Below, in pieces: positions 12,394-24,309 of a stretch of DNA of 64,000 nucleotides. The stretch is taken from NCBI RefSeq assembly GCF_028476545.1, contig NW_026732015.1, forward strand, positions 184,501 to 248,500, written 5' to 3'. Source of the stretch: Physella acuta (lineage: Eukaryota; Mollusca; Gastropoda; Physidae). Under the pieces are notes generated by a model. The model made no database searches, was not told where the DNA came from, and saw only the letters and a program-made list of their open reading frames with translations. Made by a program: the position numbers and the translations under genes. The stretch's first letter is position 1. The number at the start of each line of letters is the position of its first letter.

Positions 12394-14257
12394 CTTATAT
12401 TATCCCAAGGTCTCAAATTTTTATAATTTTTTTATATGGTTTAGCTTTTGGGCACTGAATGAAGGAATGACTATGGATTTTTTTTTAAATCAATACTTTT
12501 TTAAATATCGATTTTTTAAAAAACGTCCCATAAATGGGACGCTAGCAACGAACGGCCCCATGTACATTTATTGAAAAATAAAATAATTTATCACGAAATA
12601 TGGCTAATCAAGCGAAAATTAAGCTGTATACTGATTTTGTATTGTTAGACTAATGATTACATTGTTTAGGACAGCTAAAAATACTGATAATGATCAATTG
12701 GGTTAGCCATACCATGGTCTAAAATGCAGAAATTCTGTTCAAAAGTCTAGTTTTCTTTCAATCTAGCATCCATCAAAGTGAATAACACTTGGAAATAAGT
12801 AAAGCTGTGACTTATACATCTAATTATACACACATAATCACAAATATTGTTATTATTCACCGAAACTGTAATATAATTAAATATAAATAATTGATTTTTT
12901 TGGGGGGCCTACTTGAAATTTTCAGGGGTGGGGACTTAAATTTCAGGGGAAAGGTGGACATTGGTAAAAGTATGTTTTGGATATAAATTCCATTTTGTTC
13001 TGGGGGCAGAGCCCTCCCCCCCCCTCCTCCGAAATGATGCCTGAAAGAAACTGCCCTCAGTGAAGTTGCAAAAGATGATCTGGTCCAGTCCCAGATGTCA
13101 TCCAGCCAACTTCTCTTTTGTTACCCTCGCTATTCCCCCCCCCCCCTCACAGGCGTACATTAGGACATCAGACATCTTATTTCTAGGGCACGGATCCATC
13201 TCTGGGGGCTTGTATTAAGTGTTCATGGCTCTCATCCAAGTATGCACCTCACTATGCGAACAGCTCCCAATCTAACACCAGGAATCTCCTTAAAAAGTTA
13301 ACAAAGTAAAACTGGTATCGGGAACCTTTGGAGGGGAATATTATTGGGGCATGACAACTGTAGGCCTACACAGCTAATTCACATTTCTGCTATATGTAGC
13401 TTAAGCTCTCTTATATGAAGAGAGTTAACCAACCCCCATAACTGAATCATTTCACCTAAATCGTGGCCATTGTTATTATTCTGGTTTGTTATAATTTTAA
13501 TATCACGCGCTAGTAAATTTACAGCAATACTAAATTAGTTTGTGTTCAGTGGTATTAAATTCTTCAGTAAGTGTAATTCTGAAAAACTAAAAATAAAATG
13601 TACGTTTTTCAATATTTGCAATTTTATAATACAATAATATATAAGAAAATATAGCTCAAAGTCATAATTAAATATCTATAAATACTACTTAACACCCCAA
13701 AGTCAACAGTTAACAAAGTCAACAATTGTTTCACCACAAATAACCATTTAACATAAATATTTGCATCTGTTTTTCTCGCTAGTGAAAAATAAATGTGACG
13801 TTTGTGTAACAATCTGCATAAATATAGGTCAAGGTCATAATTAAATATCTATAATTACTACTTAACACCCCAAAGTCAGCAGTTAACAAAGTCAACAATT
13901 GTTTCACCATAAATAACAATTTAACATAAACATTTGCATCTGTGTTTCTCGCTAGTGTCCAATAAATGTGACGTTTGTGTAACAATTTACATGGGGCCGT
14001 TCGTTGCTAGCGTCCCACTTATGGGACGATGTATTTTGCACTTAAAATGTTAATATTTTAGAAGATATGCATTTTCCTGTGCGCATGTTTTCTTTTTTCC
14101 ACCATTTTGACAAGTCCTGCAAATCCGGCCCTATAACATTTTTCTAAATTAATTTTTTTCACAAAACACACACAAATACAATAGTCTAGCCATTTTCAAA
14201 TACAATGAAACATAATTTGTGTTTTAACAAGTGGGACGCTAGCAGAATATGGGTTAA
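12394..14257 (+). mobile_element. Non-autonomous piggyBac-like element, copy 1
   Basis: The right end reads ATATGGG followed by TTAA, the piggyBac target site. The left end, TATTATCCCAAGG, matches the other copy but has lost a few terminal bases including the CCC. A subterminal near-palindrome CGTCCCATAAATGGGACG followed by GCTAGCAACGAACGG appears at 12525, and inverted at 14000. Inside lies a tandem duplication of about 175 bp (13640-13815 and 13816-13990), whose two similar ORFs are by-products. The element aligns in reverse orientation with 19249-21275. No transposase frame is seen. Confidence 0.8.
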
Positions 14258-14359
14258 TTGACAGCCATTTATATACGGAACATTTTTTTGTTAATGAAGT
14301 TTATTTTAAAAGGGCGTCGGTTCCACTACTGGTTCTGTGATTAAACGTTAAAATAAGCA

Positions 14360-14950
14360 ACACGCAACTAGAGGAAGATTTTGCATGCTTAGGCATTATT
14401 GTCAATTATGAAGGAGACTGCACCTATGAAATTAAAACAGGCATTTAAAATGCTAAGCTTGCCTTTGCCAATAAGAAAGAAACATGTCTATCAAGCAAAT
14501 TTGACTCCTAGACCAAATGCAGAATTCTAAAAAAGTAATGTCCTTAGCGTCTAATTGTATGGCAGAAAATGCTGGAAAGTAACCTCCTCTACCAGAAACA
14601 GAAAATTACTTAGATTTTACCAAAGTGTTTGCAAAGAATAAAAGGCATGCACTGGCCTTACACGATCTGCAGTAATAGACTACAATGTGAGATGGAATTC
14701 AACGCAGTTTTCAAATTTATTGAAAAAAGGGCACGTCTTAAGAATGAGTCCCAATAATACCGCAGAAATATCACTAAACTGGACGCCCCAAGGAAAAGCA
14801 AACATATAATTCCAAGGGGGACATCGAGGCGCACAGTGGAACAGCAACTGACTAAGGCAGGACTATGTTGGAGGACTGCCAAGACAATTGCAAGCGATAA
14901 GCAAAACCTGAAAGAACTTTCTGTGGCGGAACCACGTGTCGTAGACACAT
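14360..14950 (+). pseudogene. LINE ORF2 fragment (C-terminal part of a reverse transcriptase)
   Basis: Plus-strand frames translate to pieces typical of the end of non-LTR retrotransposon ORF2: LGIIVNYEGDCTYEIK, then a LASN..AENAGK piece, then KKGHVLRMSP, NWTPQGK, and a G.R..W.. region with RTVEQQL and AKTIASDKQNL. The known family pattern is LG..V...G....I..R, then SVLLYG...W, then GHVLRM, WTP.GKR.RGRP..TWRR. The pieces lie in different frames with several stops, so this is a dead 3' fragment. Neither a 5' part nor a poly(A) tail is obvious. Confidence 0.65.
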
Positions 14951-15087
14951 AATGGAAAATACAATGATGTGTTATTACTCAGGAAAAGCGGTTTAAACAT
15001 TGATATATTAAGTACCCCTGACTCCCTGGGCAGAGCTCAAGATCATTAGACAAACTGCAACATAGCTCATAGCTACAGATAACTTAC

Positions 15088-15216
15088 CATCACATTTACT
15101 GTGGTCGGTGCTATTTATTGTGTATCCAGGCATACAAAAACACAAGTAGCTTCCGTTTGTGTTTGTACATATTTGTTCACATGTATTTAGAGTTGAAATA
15201 TAACATTCATCAATGT
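15088..15216 (-). CDS. cbEGF-domain exon 3 of 4
   Basis: This 129-bp phase-1 exon has acceptor TTCTGTTTCAG on the upper side and donor GTAAGTTA on the lower side. It encodes (D)IDEC, LNTCEQIC, CTNTNGSYLCFCMPGY and a final K-C-D-G. All six cysteines are in EGF spacing and the calcium-binding D-I-D-E start is present, so this module looks fully functional. It lies about 6.6 kb upstream of exon 2; the intron is filled by a LINE fragment and a piggyBac-like copy. Together with the exon at 18967 it sits in the 5-kb interval between two inverted piggyBac-like copies. Confidence 0.9.
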
Positions 15217-15333
15217 CTGAAACAGAAATGTTGATAATGATTTAGTAAAGAAATCGGTGTCAAGAAGGTATAGCTGAATGGGAATGCACCCTAAGGTGTA
15301 ATTTCTTCATGTATTGTATAAAAGGGTAAGACT

Positions 15334-15437
<104 letters not shown>

Positions 15438-16029
15438 CCTATATATATTTATATACCTATATATATAATTCCAAACCTCTTTCATAGCTTTCCTTAAATA
15501 TTTTTATAGTACTTTCTTCAAAGTACTTTTTAGCATAACTTATAATTTTAGTCTTTGTTCCATCTATAATAAGCGGTTGCTACCATTCTATTTTTATTTT
15601 CTATTCTTTGTCTATTTGTATTAATTAAATAAAGTCTGATTGCTTTGTTGGTTGTCGTTTTTGTGATTTTTGGTTTTTAATATCTTCGTGTGTTTGCATT
15701 GTTTTTGTGTACTTACCTACAATCTACGTACATTTCTTTTTTTGAATTTGTGTTTCGTTGTCTTTTGTCGATACTAAGAATTGCCATCTGTGTATTTTTC
15801 CGCTTGCCATATTATTTATTTTAATATACTTGTTTAAGAAACATATTGTATAAATAAAAATTGGTCAAAACGCAATGCGCTCTACTAAACGTTAAATGAT
15901 ATTAGTAACAAAGCAGAGAAATAACTAAATAGCTGAAATCTGACACATTTAAAACAACATACCTATTGAAGAAACCAAATTATAAACATTTTTTGTCAAC
16001 ACAGTAACATATTAAATACACACACTGAT

Positions 16030-16640
16030 TAAGAGAATTATATGATTCCTTTAAAAACCAGCTTTTCTATGGTATTAATGTGTTTTTTAAAGTAGTTTGT
16101 ATTACTTTTGGCCGACAAAGTGTATACTTATCATAGAGTAGGCCTACGTCTTAATCTACGTCTTAATAAGTAGATCTATAGATCTAAATCCAATTTGAAT
16201 GAAATAGTTCATTTCTTCATATTCTACAATTGAAACATGACGCCATTAGTTTTGTGTACTTTCCGTAGTTGAAATATGTGACATGTGAATTCGTTGTTTT
16301 TTTTGAGTCCCTGTCCCATTAACATTTTTTTTCCCTGTTGCATAATTTAGAATGTCTTTCTACATTTGAATATGTCTTTATTTTTATTTTCCTTCTTTAA
16401 ATAAAATGAATATATAAATTTTTAAAGCATCTAACACATTTCCGTGTCTTTAAATGCTGAATATATCGCTGACAATATTGATCACTTTGCTTCAAATAGG
16501 AATATAAACAGAAAGTAATATTTCAACCCGAAGGTAGACAAAGGTACAGAAATCTTGCGGACAGATAGATAGATAGATAGAAAGAGAGAGAGAGAGAGAG
16601 AAGTTAGCACATGGACTTATGATAATAGCGTTCTTTTATT
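16030..16640 (+). repeat. Dispersed repeat family A, copy 2
   Basis: The stretch shares ordered blocks with 10735-11280: GAATGAAATAGTTCATTTC, TTGCATAATTTAGAATG, CTACATTTGAATATGTC, and a GCGGACAGATAGATAG...GAGAGAG tail. Its left part (16050-16215) matches 27600-27760 in inverted orientation. No coding frame is seen. Confidence 0.6.
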
Positions 16641-17523
16641 TTAGTGTGTTTCTATAATGCTGCATTATTTACAATTTTACAATTTTTGAACACTTTATCC
16701 CTGTCGTATTTAATCAGATTTGCATACAAACAACGTAGTGTGAAAATAATGTAGACTAATGATTTTTCTTCAACAGTACTTTGTGTTTTGGTTTATTTTG
16801 TACTATTAGATTCTATATTATTTTGTATAGACCTAGTGTCATTTTTTATTCCTGTACTCATATTAAACGGTTGTTGACAGATTAAAGTTGATGTCAGTCA
16901 CATAAGTTCAGCGTGTTATTCCCCTAAATTTTATTCACGAGCCCACGTTGAGTTGTTTTTATTGTGTTTCACACTCCTTTGTAGTTGACATCTGTCATTA
17001 GGCTTCTCAAAACGAACTCGGGGCGTTCGCTAGCTCTGCGACTGACAGAACAGCGTTCGTAATAAAGAGAAAATTCCACATTTTCATAAACAAAATGCAT
17101 AAGCTGTTATAATTCTTCTACAGACGCAGATCTTCAGTGAACTTGCTTATTCCCACGTTTTCTTTAACTTGCTTTCACGTCTGTTTGTTTGTTTTTCCAA
17201 TCAAATCTTGCGATCGAAATTACGGGCACTTTCCAGTTGGCTAGCGCGCTGAAATTTTCAGGGAAGCTTTGTTTCCGATGGCAATACAATATTCAATTAT
17301 TATTATTACTAAATTGATCCATGGAAAAATTTTATTGATCATTTTAAACCCCTATTGATTTGTACAAAAAAAAAACGTGGGAAAAAGGGACATAACCTAG
17401 TAATTGTAATTTGATAAATCAAGGTTTGGTACTTTCCCTCTTCTGGCTTACGATTGGAAAAGGCACGTGTTTTTTACGAGTTGTCTTCGTTTAGCCAATA
17501 GCAAGATTTTAATGCAAACAGAC

Positions 17524-17625
17524 AAAGACTAAAAAGTAGAAAATAATTATCATTAAAAAAGTTTTTTAAAATCGACGTTTTCTGATTGAACTAAAAAGTA
17601 GAAAATAGATGCTATACATCACAAT
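17524..17625. repeat. MITE remnants of the CTAAAAAGTAGAAAATA family
   Basis: ACTAAAAAGTAGAAAATA occurs at 17527 and again at 17590 in the same orientation, with A/T-rich filler and a CGACGTTTTC motif between. It shares terminal sequence with the fold-back elements at 11289 and 36365. Confidence 0.5.
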
Positions 17626-17779
17626 AATGCAAGCGATCACTCTAATATAAGCGATCGCTAACTGCGTGCGCATTATGACAAAAAAATGAAAAACGTGGGG
17701 CGCCGTGATTTTCTTACAGTTTTTAATACTGTTGACTCTCTACAAGCTCCCTAATAAAACTCAATAGTATTATCTAATC

Positions 17780-17996
17780 CAGGGGTCTCCAAACTACGGC
17801 CCGCGGGCCGGATGCGGCCCGCGATGTCCTCTCATCCGGCCCGCGGAAATCTTTTTGTCCATGGAAAAAACTTTTGTTGGTGATGGCTTAGGAACTTTGC
17901 CTAGAAAAATCAAAGACATGCCGGAAAGAACGTGGTCCCCGAACTGAAATTTGATTGCTAATGCGGCCCTCGGACTAAAAAGTTTGGAGACCCCTG
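17780..17996. mobile_element. hAT-type MITE, 217 bp, exact 8-bp target duplication
   Basis: The left terminus CAGGGGTCTCCAAACT is matched by AGTTTGGAGACCCCTG at the right end, a perfect 16-bp inverted pair. The element is flanked by ATCTAATC at 17772-17779 and again at 17997-18004. An 8-bp duplication and CAG...CTG ends are diagnostic of the hAT superfamily. The body is GC-rich (CGGCCCGCGGGCCGG) and non-coding. Exact ends and duplication suggest a fairly young insertion. Confidence 0.95.
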
Positions 17997-18076
17997 ATCT
18001 AATCAATAGTAATATAACGTTTACATGTTATATTAACAATGACCGATAAAAAACTTTTACTTCTGCGCCCCTCGTT

Positions 18077-18259
<183 letters not shown>

Positions 18260-18966
18260 CTAATTCACTCAAGTTTATATTTTATTATTTCCTTTTGTAG
18301 TCATTTAACATATTTCATTAAAATGTAGGGTATAACAAACCATTAAAAAATGATCCCCGATCTCTTTAAAGGATAAAAAATAATATAATTTTTAAAAGCT
18401 TTAAACTTCAAATTTGGCATGTCGGTCAAGAGTATATGAAATACCGAAGCTTGATATGTTTATTAATTTATTGTGTATGTTTTGTTACAAATTGTTGTGT
18501 ATGTATGTTATTAATTTAAAAAAAATATTATTATAACTACATTATTATTCAGTATAATTTATTTTTAAATAATAATTTTTTTTAAATTTTGTTAGTATAA
18601 AAAGATTAGGAAAAACAAGCATCAAATGTAACCAATTCTGAAGCCAAAACATGACATTGTCAAAAATCACCAAAATCGTTTATAAAGTGATTCTTTTTAC
18701 ATTGGATTGATACTATGTTTAAATTACAGTGCTAAGAAAATGTGCAAGACTGTGTTAGGGACAAGCTTCAAACACATTTCTAACATTATAGATGTTAAAA
18801 ATAACAATAACGTCGGAACTCTAAAAATATAATATTTAGAGCGTAGTTATTGGAAATCTTCCGTACCTAATAATTTAGTTGAAATAAAAGTGTTAGTAAT
18901 ATTTTGATATATATATTGATATAAATAATGCAAAGAGCATCAGTCGACGCTTATTTCTTCACTAAC

Positions 18967-19092
18967 CTTCACACCGATTTGGGTCCATAGTACTTATGCT
19001 GTATCCAGATTCGCAAGAACACATCATGCTTCCATTTGTGTTGGTACGTATCTGCTCACACGGATTTGTGTTATTTTTAACGCCTTCATTCA
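18967..19092 (-). pseudogene. Decayed cbEGF exon (4 of 4)
   Basis: The minus-strand donor side (GTTAGTGA) is intact. The 3' half reads as an EGF module: NPCEQI, TNTNGSMMCSC, SGYSIS, NRC. The 5' half has lost the I-D-E-C start (a stop in the expected frame and no first cysteine), the third cysteine is Arg, and no acceptor sits at the position shared by the other three exons. A shorter splice form is possible. As written it looks like a dead duplicate of the same exon family. Confidence 0.75.
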
Positions 19093-19248
19093 TTTATGAA
19101 AATACAATTTAAAACAATGAAAATATAAATCAAAGTGTGTGTAATTTTTAACATTGTATAAATGTTGACGCTGTGTTTAAGCAGATTTTGGTACATTATC
19201 AATACTGTAACATTGTGTAATTATTAGAGAAACTCCAATTTAAGGATA

Positions 19249-21275
19249 TTAACCCATGTTCTGCTAGCGTCCCACTTATGGGACGCTTGTAAAAAAAATT
19301 GCTAAAATTTATTAAAAACTAGTTAAAACACAAATTATGTTTCATTGTATTTGAAAATGGCTAGACTATTGAATTTGTGTGTGTTTTGTGAAAAAAATTA
19401 ATTTAGAAAAATGTTATAGTGCCGGATTTGCAGGACTTGTCAAAATGGCGGAAAAAAGAAAACATGCGCACAGGAAAAAGCATATCTTCTAAAATATTAA
19501 CATTTTAAGTGCAAAATACATTTGAAACTTGTAGCAGTACCATATTTCTATCTGATAAAAATTTAAGAATAAAAATTTTTTTTTACTACTTCGTTATATC
19601 AAGTGTACAACAAACGTCCCATAAGTGGGACGCTAGCAACGAATGGCCCCATGTAGATTGTTACACAAACGTCACATTTATTGGACACTAGCGAGAAACA
19701 CAGATGCAAATGTTTATAAAAAATGGTCATTTATGGTGAAACAATTGTTGACTTTGTTAACTGCTGACTTTGGGGTGTTAGGTAGTATTTATAGATATTT
19801 AATTATGACCTTGACCTATATTTATGCAGATTGTTACACAATCATCACATTTATTGGACACTAGCAAGAAACACAGATGCAAATATTTATGTTAAATGGT
19901 TATTTATGGTGAAACAATTGTTGACTTTGTTAACTGTTGACTTTGGGGTGTTAAGTAGTATTTATAGATATTTAATTATGACCTTGAGCTATATTTTCTT
20001 ATATATTATTGTATTAAAAAATTGCAAATATTGAAAAACTTACATTTTATTTTTAAGTTTTCAGAATTACACTTACTGAAGTATTTAATACCATTGAATA
20101 CAAACTAATTTAGTATTGCTGTAAATTTACTAGCGCGTGATATTAAAATTATAACAAAACCAGAATAATAACAATGGCCATGATTTAGGTGAAATGATTC
20201 AGTCATGGGGGTTGGTTAACTCTCTTCATATAAGAGAGCTTAAGCTACATATAGCAGAAATGTGAATTAGCTGTGTAGCAGAAATGTGAATTAGCTGTGT
20301 ACTGTTGTCATGCCCCAATAATATTCCCCTCCAAAGGTTCCCGATACCAGTTTTACTTTGTTAACTTTTTAAGGAGATTCCTGGTGTTAGATTGGGAGCC
20401 GTTCGCATAGTGAGGTGCATACATGGATGAGAGCCATGAACAACAATGCAAGCCCCCAGAGACGGATCCGTGCCCTAGAAATAAGATGTCTGATGTCCTA
20501 ATGTACGCCTGTGAGGGGGGGGGGATAGCGAGGGTAACAAAAGAGAAGATGGCTGGATGACATCTGGGACTGGACCGGATCATCTTTTGCAATTTCACTG
20601 ATGGCAGAGTTTCTTTCAGGCATCATTTCGGAGGAGAGGGGGGGGGGGGGGGGCTCTGCCCCCAGAACAAAATGTAATTTATTTACAAAACATACTTTTA
20701 CCAATGTCCACCCTTCCCCTGAAATTTAAGTCACCACCCCTGAAAATTTCAAGTACGCCCAACAAAAAATCAATTATTTATATTTAATTATATTACAGTT
20801 TCGATGAATAATAACAATATTTGTGATCATGTGTGTCTAATTAGATGTACTAGTCACAGCTTTACTTATTTCCAAGTGTTATTCACTTTGATGGATGCTA
20901 GATTGAAAGAAAACTAGACTTTTGAACAGAATGTCTGCATTTTAGACCATGGTATGGCTAACCCAATTGATCATTATCAGTATTTTTAGCTGTCCTAAAC
21001 AATGTAATCATTAGTCTAACAATACAAAATCAGTATACAGCTTAATTTTCACGTGAATAGCCATATTTCGTGATACATGATTTTATTTTTCAATAAATGT
21101 ACATGGGGCCGTTCGTTGCTAGCGTCCCATTTATGGGACGTTTTTTAAAAAATCAATATTTAAAAAAGTATTGATTTTAAAAAAAAATCCATAGTCATTC
21201 CTTCATTCAGTGCCCAAAAGCTAAACCATATCAAAAAATTATAAAAATTTGAGACCTTGGGATAATATGGGTTAA
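19249..21275 (-). mobile_element. Non-autonomous piggyBac-like element, copy 2, with TTAA on both sides
   Basis: TTAA at 19249-19252 is followed by CCCATGTTCTGCTAGCGTCCC, and the right end reads GATAATATGGG followed by TTAA at 21272-21275. TTAA duplication and CCC/GGG termini fit piggyBac. The 18-bp near-palindrome CGTCCCAYTTATGGGACG occurs three times (about 19268, 19616, 21123). It aligns inverted to 12394-14257. It carries the same tandem duplication of about 175 bp (19650-19990) and a stretch of about 100 bp near 19520-19615 that copy 1 lacks. No transposase is seen. Confidence 0.85.
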
Positions 21276-21529
21276 GTATGTAGCAAAGTGCAATAATTTA
21301 CTCTGCTCTAATAGTGTTGTTAAGGAACTACATTCACGTCTTTAAACAGAGTTTAACTGGTTTCTTACTTTGCAGTACATTATAGGACTAATTTTACATT
21401 GGTGGTCATGCCCCTATAGCTAAGACGACAGTGGAATCGCTAACTTGCGGGTGGCACGTTTTCGGGACACATCAAGACAAAGTTAATTTTTTTTCTTGAT
21501 TTTTTTTTTAACGTGATTGATAAAGTTGC

Positions 21530-22510
21530 CTATCGGGACCTCGCGGGACACAGGGCAGGTGAAGAAGAGTTCACCTGTTTCTGTGTCCTCAGCTTTCAAA
21601 AGGATAGTGTGGTCAGATCCATTGTCGGCCGAAATCAGTGTTTTTAAAACAATAAAAGCATGTTGTCTGAGACTTGGTGGGAAACTGTGCAGTTGAAGTA
21701 GAGTTGGGCATGTGTAGAGTTCACCTGTTACGTCAGTATATGAAGAGATAGTGCAGTCAGACATATTCTTAGCCGAAATAAGTGTTTAAAAAGACAAAAA
21801 CATGTCTGAGTGGGAGAGACACTAGACAGGTGAAGTAGAGTTGACCTGTTTTTGTTACCCTAGCTAATGAAGGGATAGTGTGGTCAGACCCATGCTCTGC
21901 CAAAATCTGTCTTTTTAAAAGACAAAAAAGTTGTCTGAGACTTGGCGGGACACTGGACAAGTGAAGTAGAGTTGGTGTGATGACGCAAGGTTGCGTCGGA
22001 GAGGTCAGGTAGATAGCAGAAACGGGCTATAGCGAGTTGGTCAGAGAGAGACCAATAAAAATACAGGAACTGACCGGTCACGTGGGACGGTCAGCTGACC
22101 ACTGAGGTGTGGGTCAGTAGAGAGATTAGCAGCAGTTGATAGGTAGCTAGCGAGGAGAGAAGGTGTTAGGAAGCGGTCAGACAGAGACGGTCGAGATGTG
22201 TAGGGCTAGGTAACAGTTGATAATTAGTGAAGAGAACGGTCAGATAGGTAGATCTAGGAAACGGCAGACAGTAATAGTAGGGAGTATAGAATAGGCTAGT
22301 TAGTTAGGTAGAACTTGATTTTATAATTTCAATAAAGAACATTTTATATTTGAACTTGAACTTGCGTTATTGGATTCGTGACTCCTCTTAAAAATCCCCA
22401 CCCTCAGGGAAGGGTAGGTGTATAGTTTACATGTGACGGCAGCATATGAAGGGATAGCGCTGTCAGACCCATCCTCAGCCGAAATCGGTGTTTTTAAAAG
22501 ACAAAAAAAA
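21530..22510. repeat. Minisatellite, about 140-bp unit, split in two parts
   Basis: Units share AGGTGAAGTAGAGTT(C/G)ACCTGTTT, GAAGGGATAGTGTGGTCAGACCCAT, GCCGAAATC and TTTTTAAAAGACAAAAA. Copies begin near 21535, 21690 and 21820, and a partial copy near 21945. A further copy lies at 22405-22510, beyond an unrelated stretch of about 430 bp. Short minus-strand ORFs with similar peptides are by-products. Confidence 0.8.
21976..22404 (+). mobile_element. Possible solo LTR inside the 140-bp minisatellite
   Basis: This stretch interrupts the minisatellite. It begins TGTGATGACGCAAGG, has a CCAATAAAAATA promoter-like run, a GGTCAG/AGATAG-rich body, an AATAAAG signal near 22330, and TTGGATTCGTGACTCC near its end. 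That order fits an LTR. No exact target duplication could be found, so this remains a fossil of uncertain limits. Confidence 0.35.
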
Positions 22511-22877
22511 CTGAGGTGTGATGTCTTTTTTAATGTGGGGTCTGGTTTTTTTGTGACGATAAGTGACAGACGTGATGTCATTTACGAATGACCTTCCGAA
22601 ACCCAGCCATCCAAAGAATGACGGGTTGTCTAGTTTAGTTATAATCGTTACGATTTCTTTTTCTCGGGGAAATTTAAATGCATGTTGCTAGAAATACTTG
22701 TATACGTTTTTAATTACATCAATAGTAGAGTCTAAAAATTATATTCAACATACTTTGCTTAAAGAATAAAACCACCAAAAACAGCAATGCTATTCCAATT
22801 ATTGTGCATGACAGGAACATTTTTGCACTGAAAAAAACATAGATTAGAGCTAGTGTTATGTATATATTAACAAAGGT

Positions 22878-24124
22878 CTAGTTGTAGTTGTAGTTGTAGT
22901 TGTAGTTGTAGTTGTAGTTGTAGTTGTAGTTGTAGTTGTAGTTGTAGTTGTAGCTGTAGCTGTAGCTGTAGCTGTAGCTGTAGCTGTAGCTGTAGCTGTA
23001 GCTGTAGCTGTAGCTGTAGCTGTAGCTGTAGCTGTAGCTGTAGCTGTAGCTGTAGCTGTAGCTGTAGCTGTAGCTGTAGCTGTAGCTGTAGCTGTAGCTG
23101 TAGCTGTAGCTGTAGCTGTAGCTGTAGCTGTAGCTGTAGCTGTAGTTGTAGTTGTAGTTGTAGTTGTAGTTGTAGTTGTAGTTGTAGTTGTAGTTGTAGT
23201 TGTAGTTGTAGTTGTAGTTGTAGTTGTAGTTGTAGTTGTAGTTGCAGTTGCAGTTGCAGTTGCAGTTGCAGTTGCAGTTGCAGTTGCAGTAGCAGTTGTA
23301 GTTGTAGTTGTAGTTGTAGTTGTAGTTGTAGTTGTAGTTGTAGTTGTAGTTGTAGTTGTAGTTGTAGTTGTAGTTGTAGTTGTAGTTGTAGTTGTAGTTG
23401 TAGTTGTAGTTGTAGTTGCAGTTGCAGTAGTAGTTGTAGTTGTAGTTGTAGTTGTAGTTGCAGTTGCAGTTGCAGTTGCAGTAGCAGTTGTAGTTGTAGT
23501 TGCAGTTGCAGTTGCAGTTGCAGTTGCAGTTGTAGTTGTAGTTGTAGTTGTAGTTGTAGTTGTAGTTGTAGTTGTAGTTGTAGTTGTAGTTGTAGTTGTA
23601 GTTGTAGTTGTAGTTGTAGTTGTAGTTGTAGTTGTAGTTGTAGTTGTAGTTGTAGTTGTAGTTGTAGTTGTAGTTGTAGTTGTAGTTGTAGTTGTAGTTG
23701 TAGTTGTAGTTGTAGTTGTAGTTGTAGTTGTAGTTGTAGTTGTAGTTGTAGTTGTAGTTGTAGTTGTAGTTGTAGTTGTAGTTGTAGTTGTAGTTGTAGT
23801 TGTAGTTGTAGTTGTAGTTGTAGTTGTAGTTGTAGTTGTAGTTGTAGTTGTAGTTGTAGTTGTAGTTGTAGTTGTAGTTGTAGTTGTAGTTGTAGTTGTA
23901 GTTGTAGTTGTAGTTGTAGTTGTAGTTGTAGTTGTAGTTGTAGTTGTAGTTGTAGTTGTAGTTGTAGTTGTAGTTGTAGTTGTAGTTGTAGTTGTAGTTG
24001 TAGTTGTAGTTGTAGTTGTAGTTGTAGTTGTAGTTGTAGTTGTAGTTGTAGTTGTAGTTGTAGTTGTAGTTGTAGTTGTAGTTGTAGTTGTAGTTGTAGT
24101 TGTAGTTGTAGTTGTAGTTGCAGT
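22878..24124. repeat. TAGTTG hexanucleotide array with TAGCTG and CAGTTG blocks, 1.25 kb
   Basis: About 208 hexamers. TAGTTG dominates. TAGCTG fills about 22951-23142, and CAGTTG appears in clusters near 23243-23290, 23416-23430 and 23458-23535. The right half (23530-24120) is almost pure TAGTTG. Because the period is divisible by three, the minus strand stays open and reads as an (NY)n/(SY)n low-complexity peptide; I do not regard it as a gene. Confidence 0.97.
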
Positions 24125-24217
24125 CTGGGTATGGGTATAGGTCTTTGTCTTTATGTCTAAATTTTCTTATGTTTATTATGCTTTGCATTTCTAACCGATT
24201 CAAAATGAAACGACATA

Positions 24218-24304
24218 CCTCTGTATATTGGTCGGAATCCTGACGAGAAGAGTCCGATAGCGAATGTAGAATCAAGCACAAATCTTTACGCTTATTCAGG
24301 TCTT
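24218..24304 (-). CDS. Possible short exon, unidentified
   Basis: On the minus strand, CTATTTATTTTAAG (acceptor-like) is followed by an open stretch reading LNKRKDLCLILHSLSDSSRQ and then QDSDQYTE, ending at donor GTATGT. Splice signals are reasonable but the peptide has no recognisable domain. The exon end would be phase 0, unlike the phase-1 EGF exons. It could equally be chance. Confidence 0.2.
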
Positions 24305-24309
24305 AAAAT

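Noticed and set aside
14658-14948. 96-residue minus-strand frame
   Set aside because: It is antisense to the LINE reverse-transcriptase fragment.
22878-24124. CRISPR-like periodicity
   Set aside because: It is a simple hexamer array without spacers, in animal DNA.
22878-24281. 467-residue minus-strand frame made of NY, SY and CN repeats
   Set aside because: It is produced by the hexamer array, whose period is divisible by three; outside the array there is at most a short possible exon.
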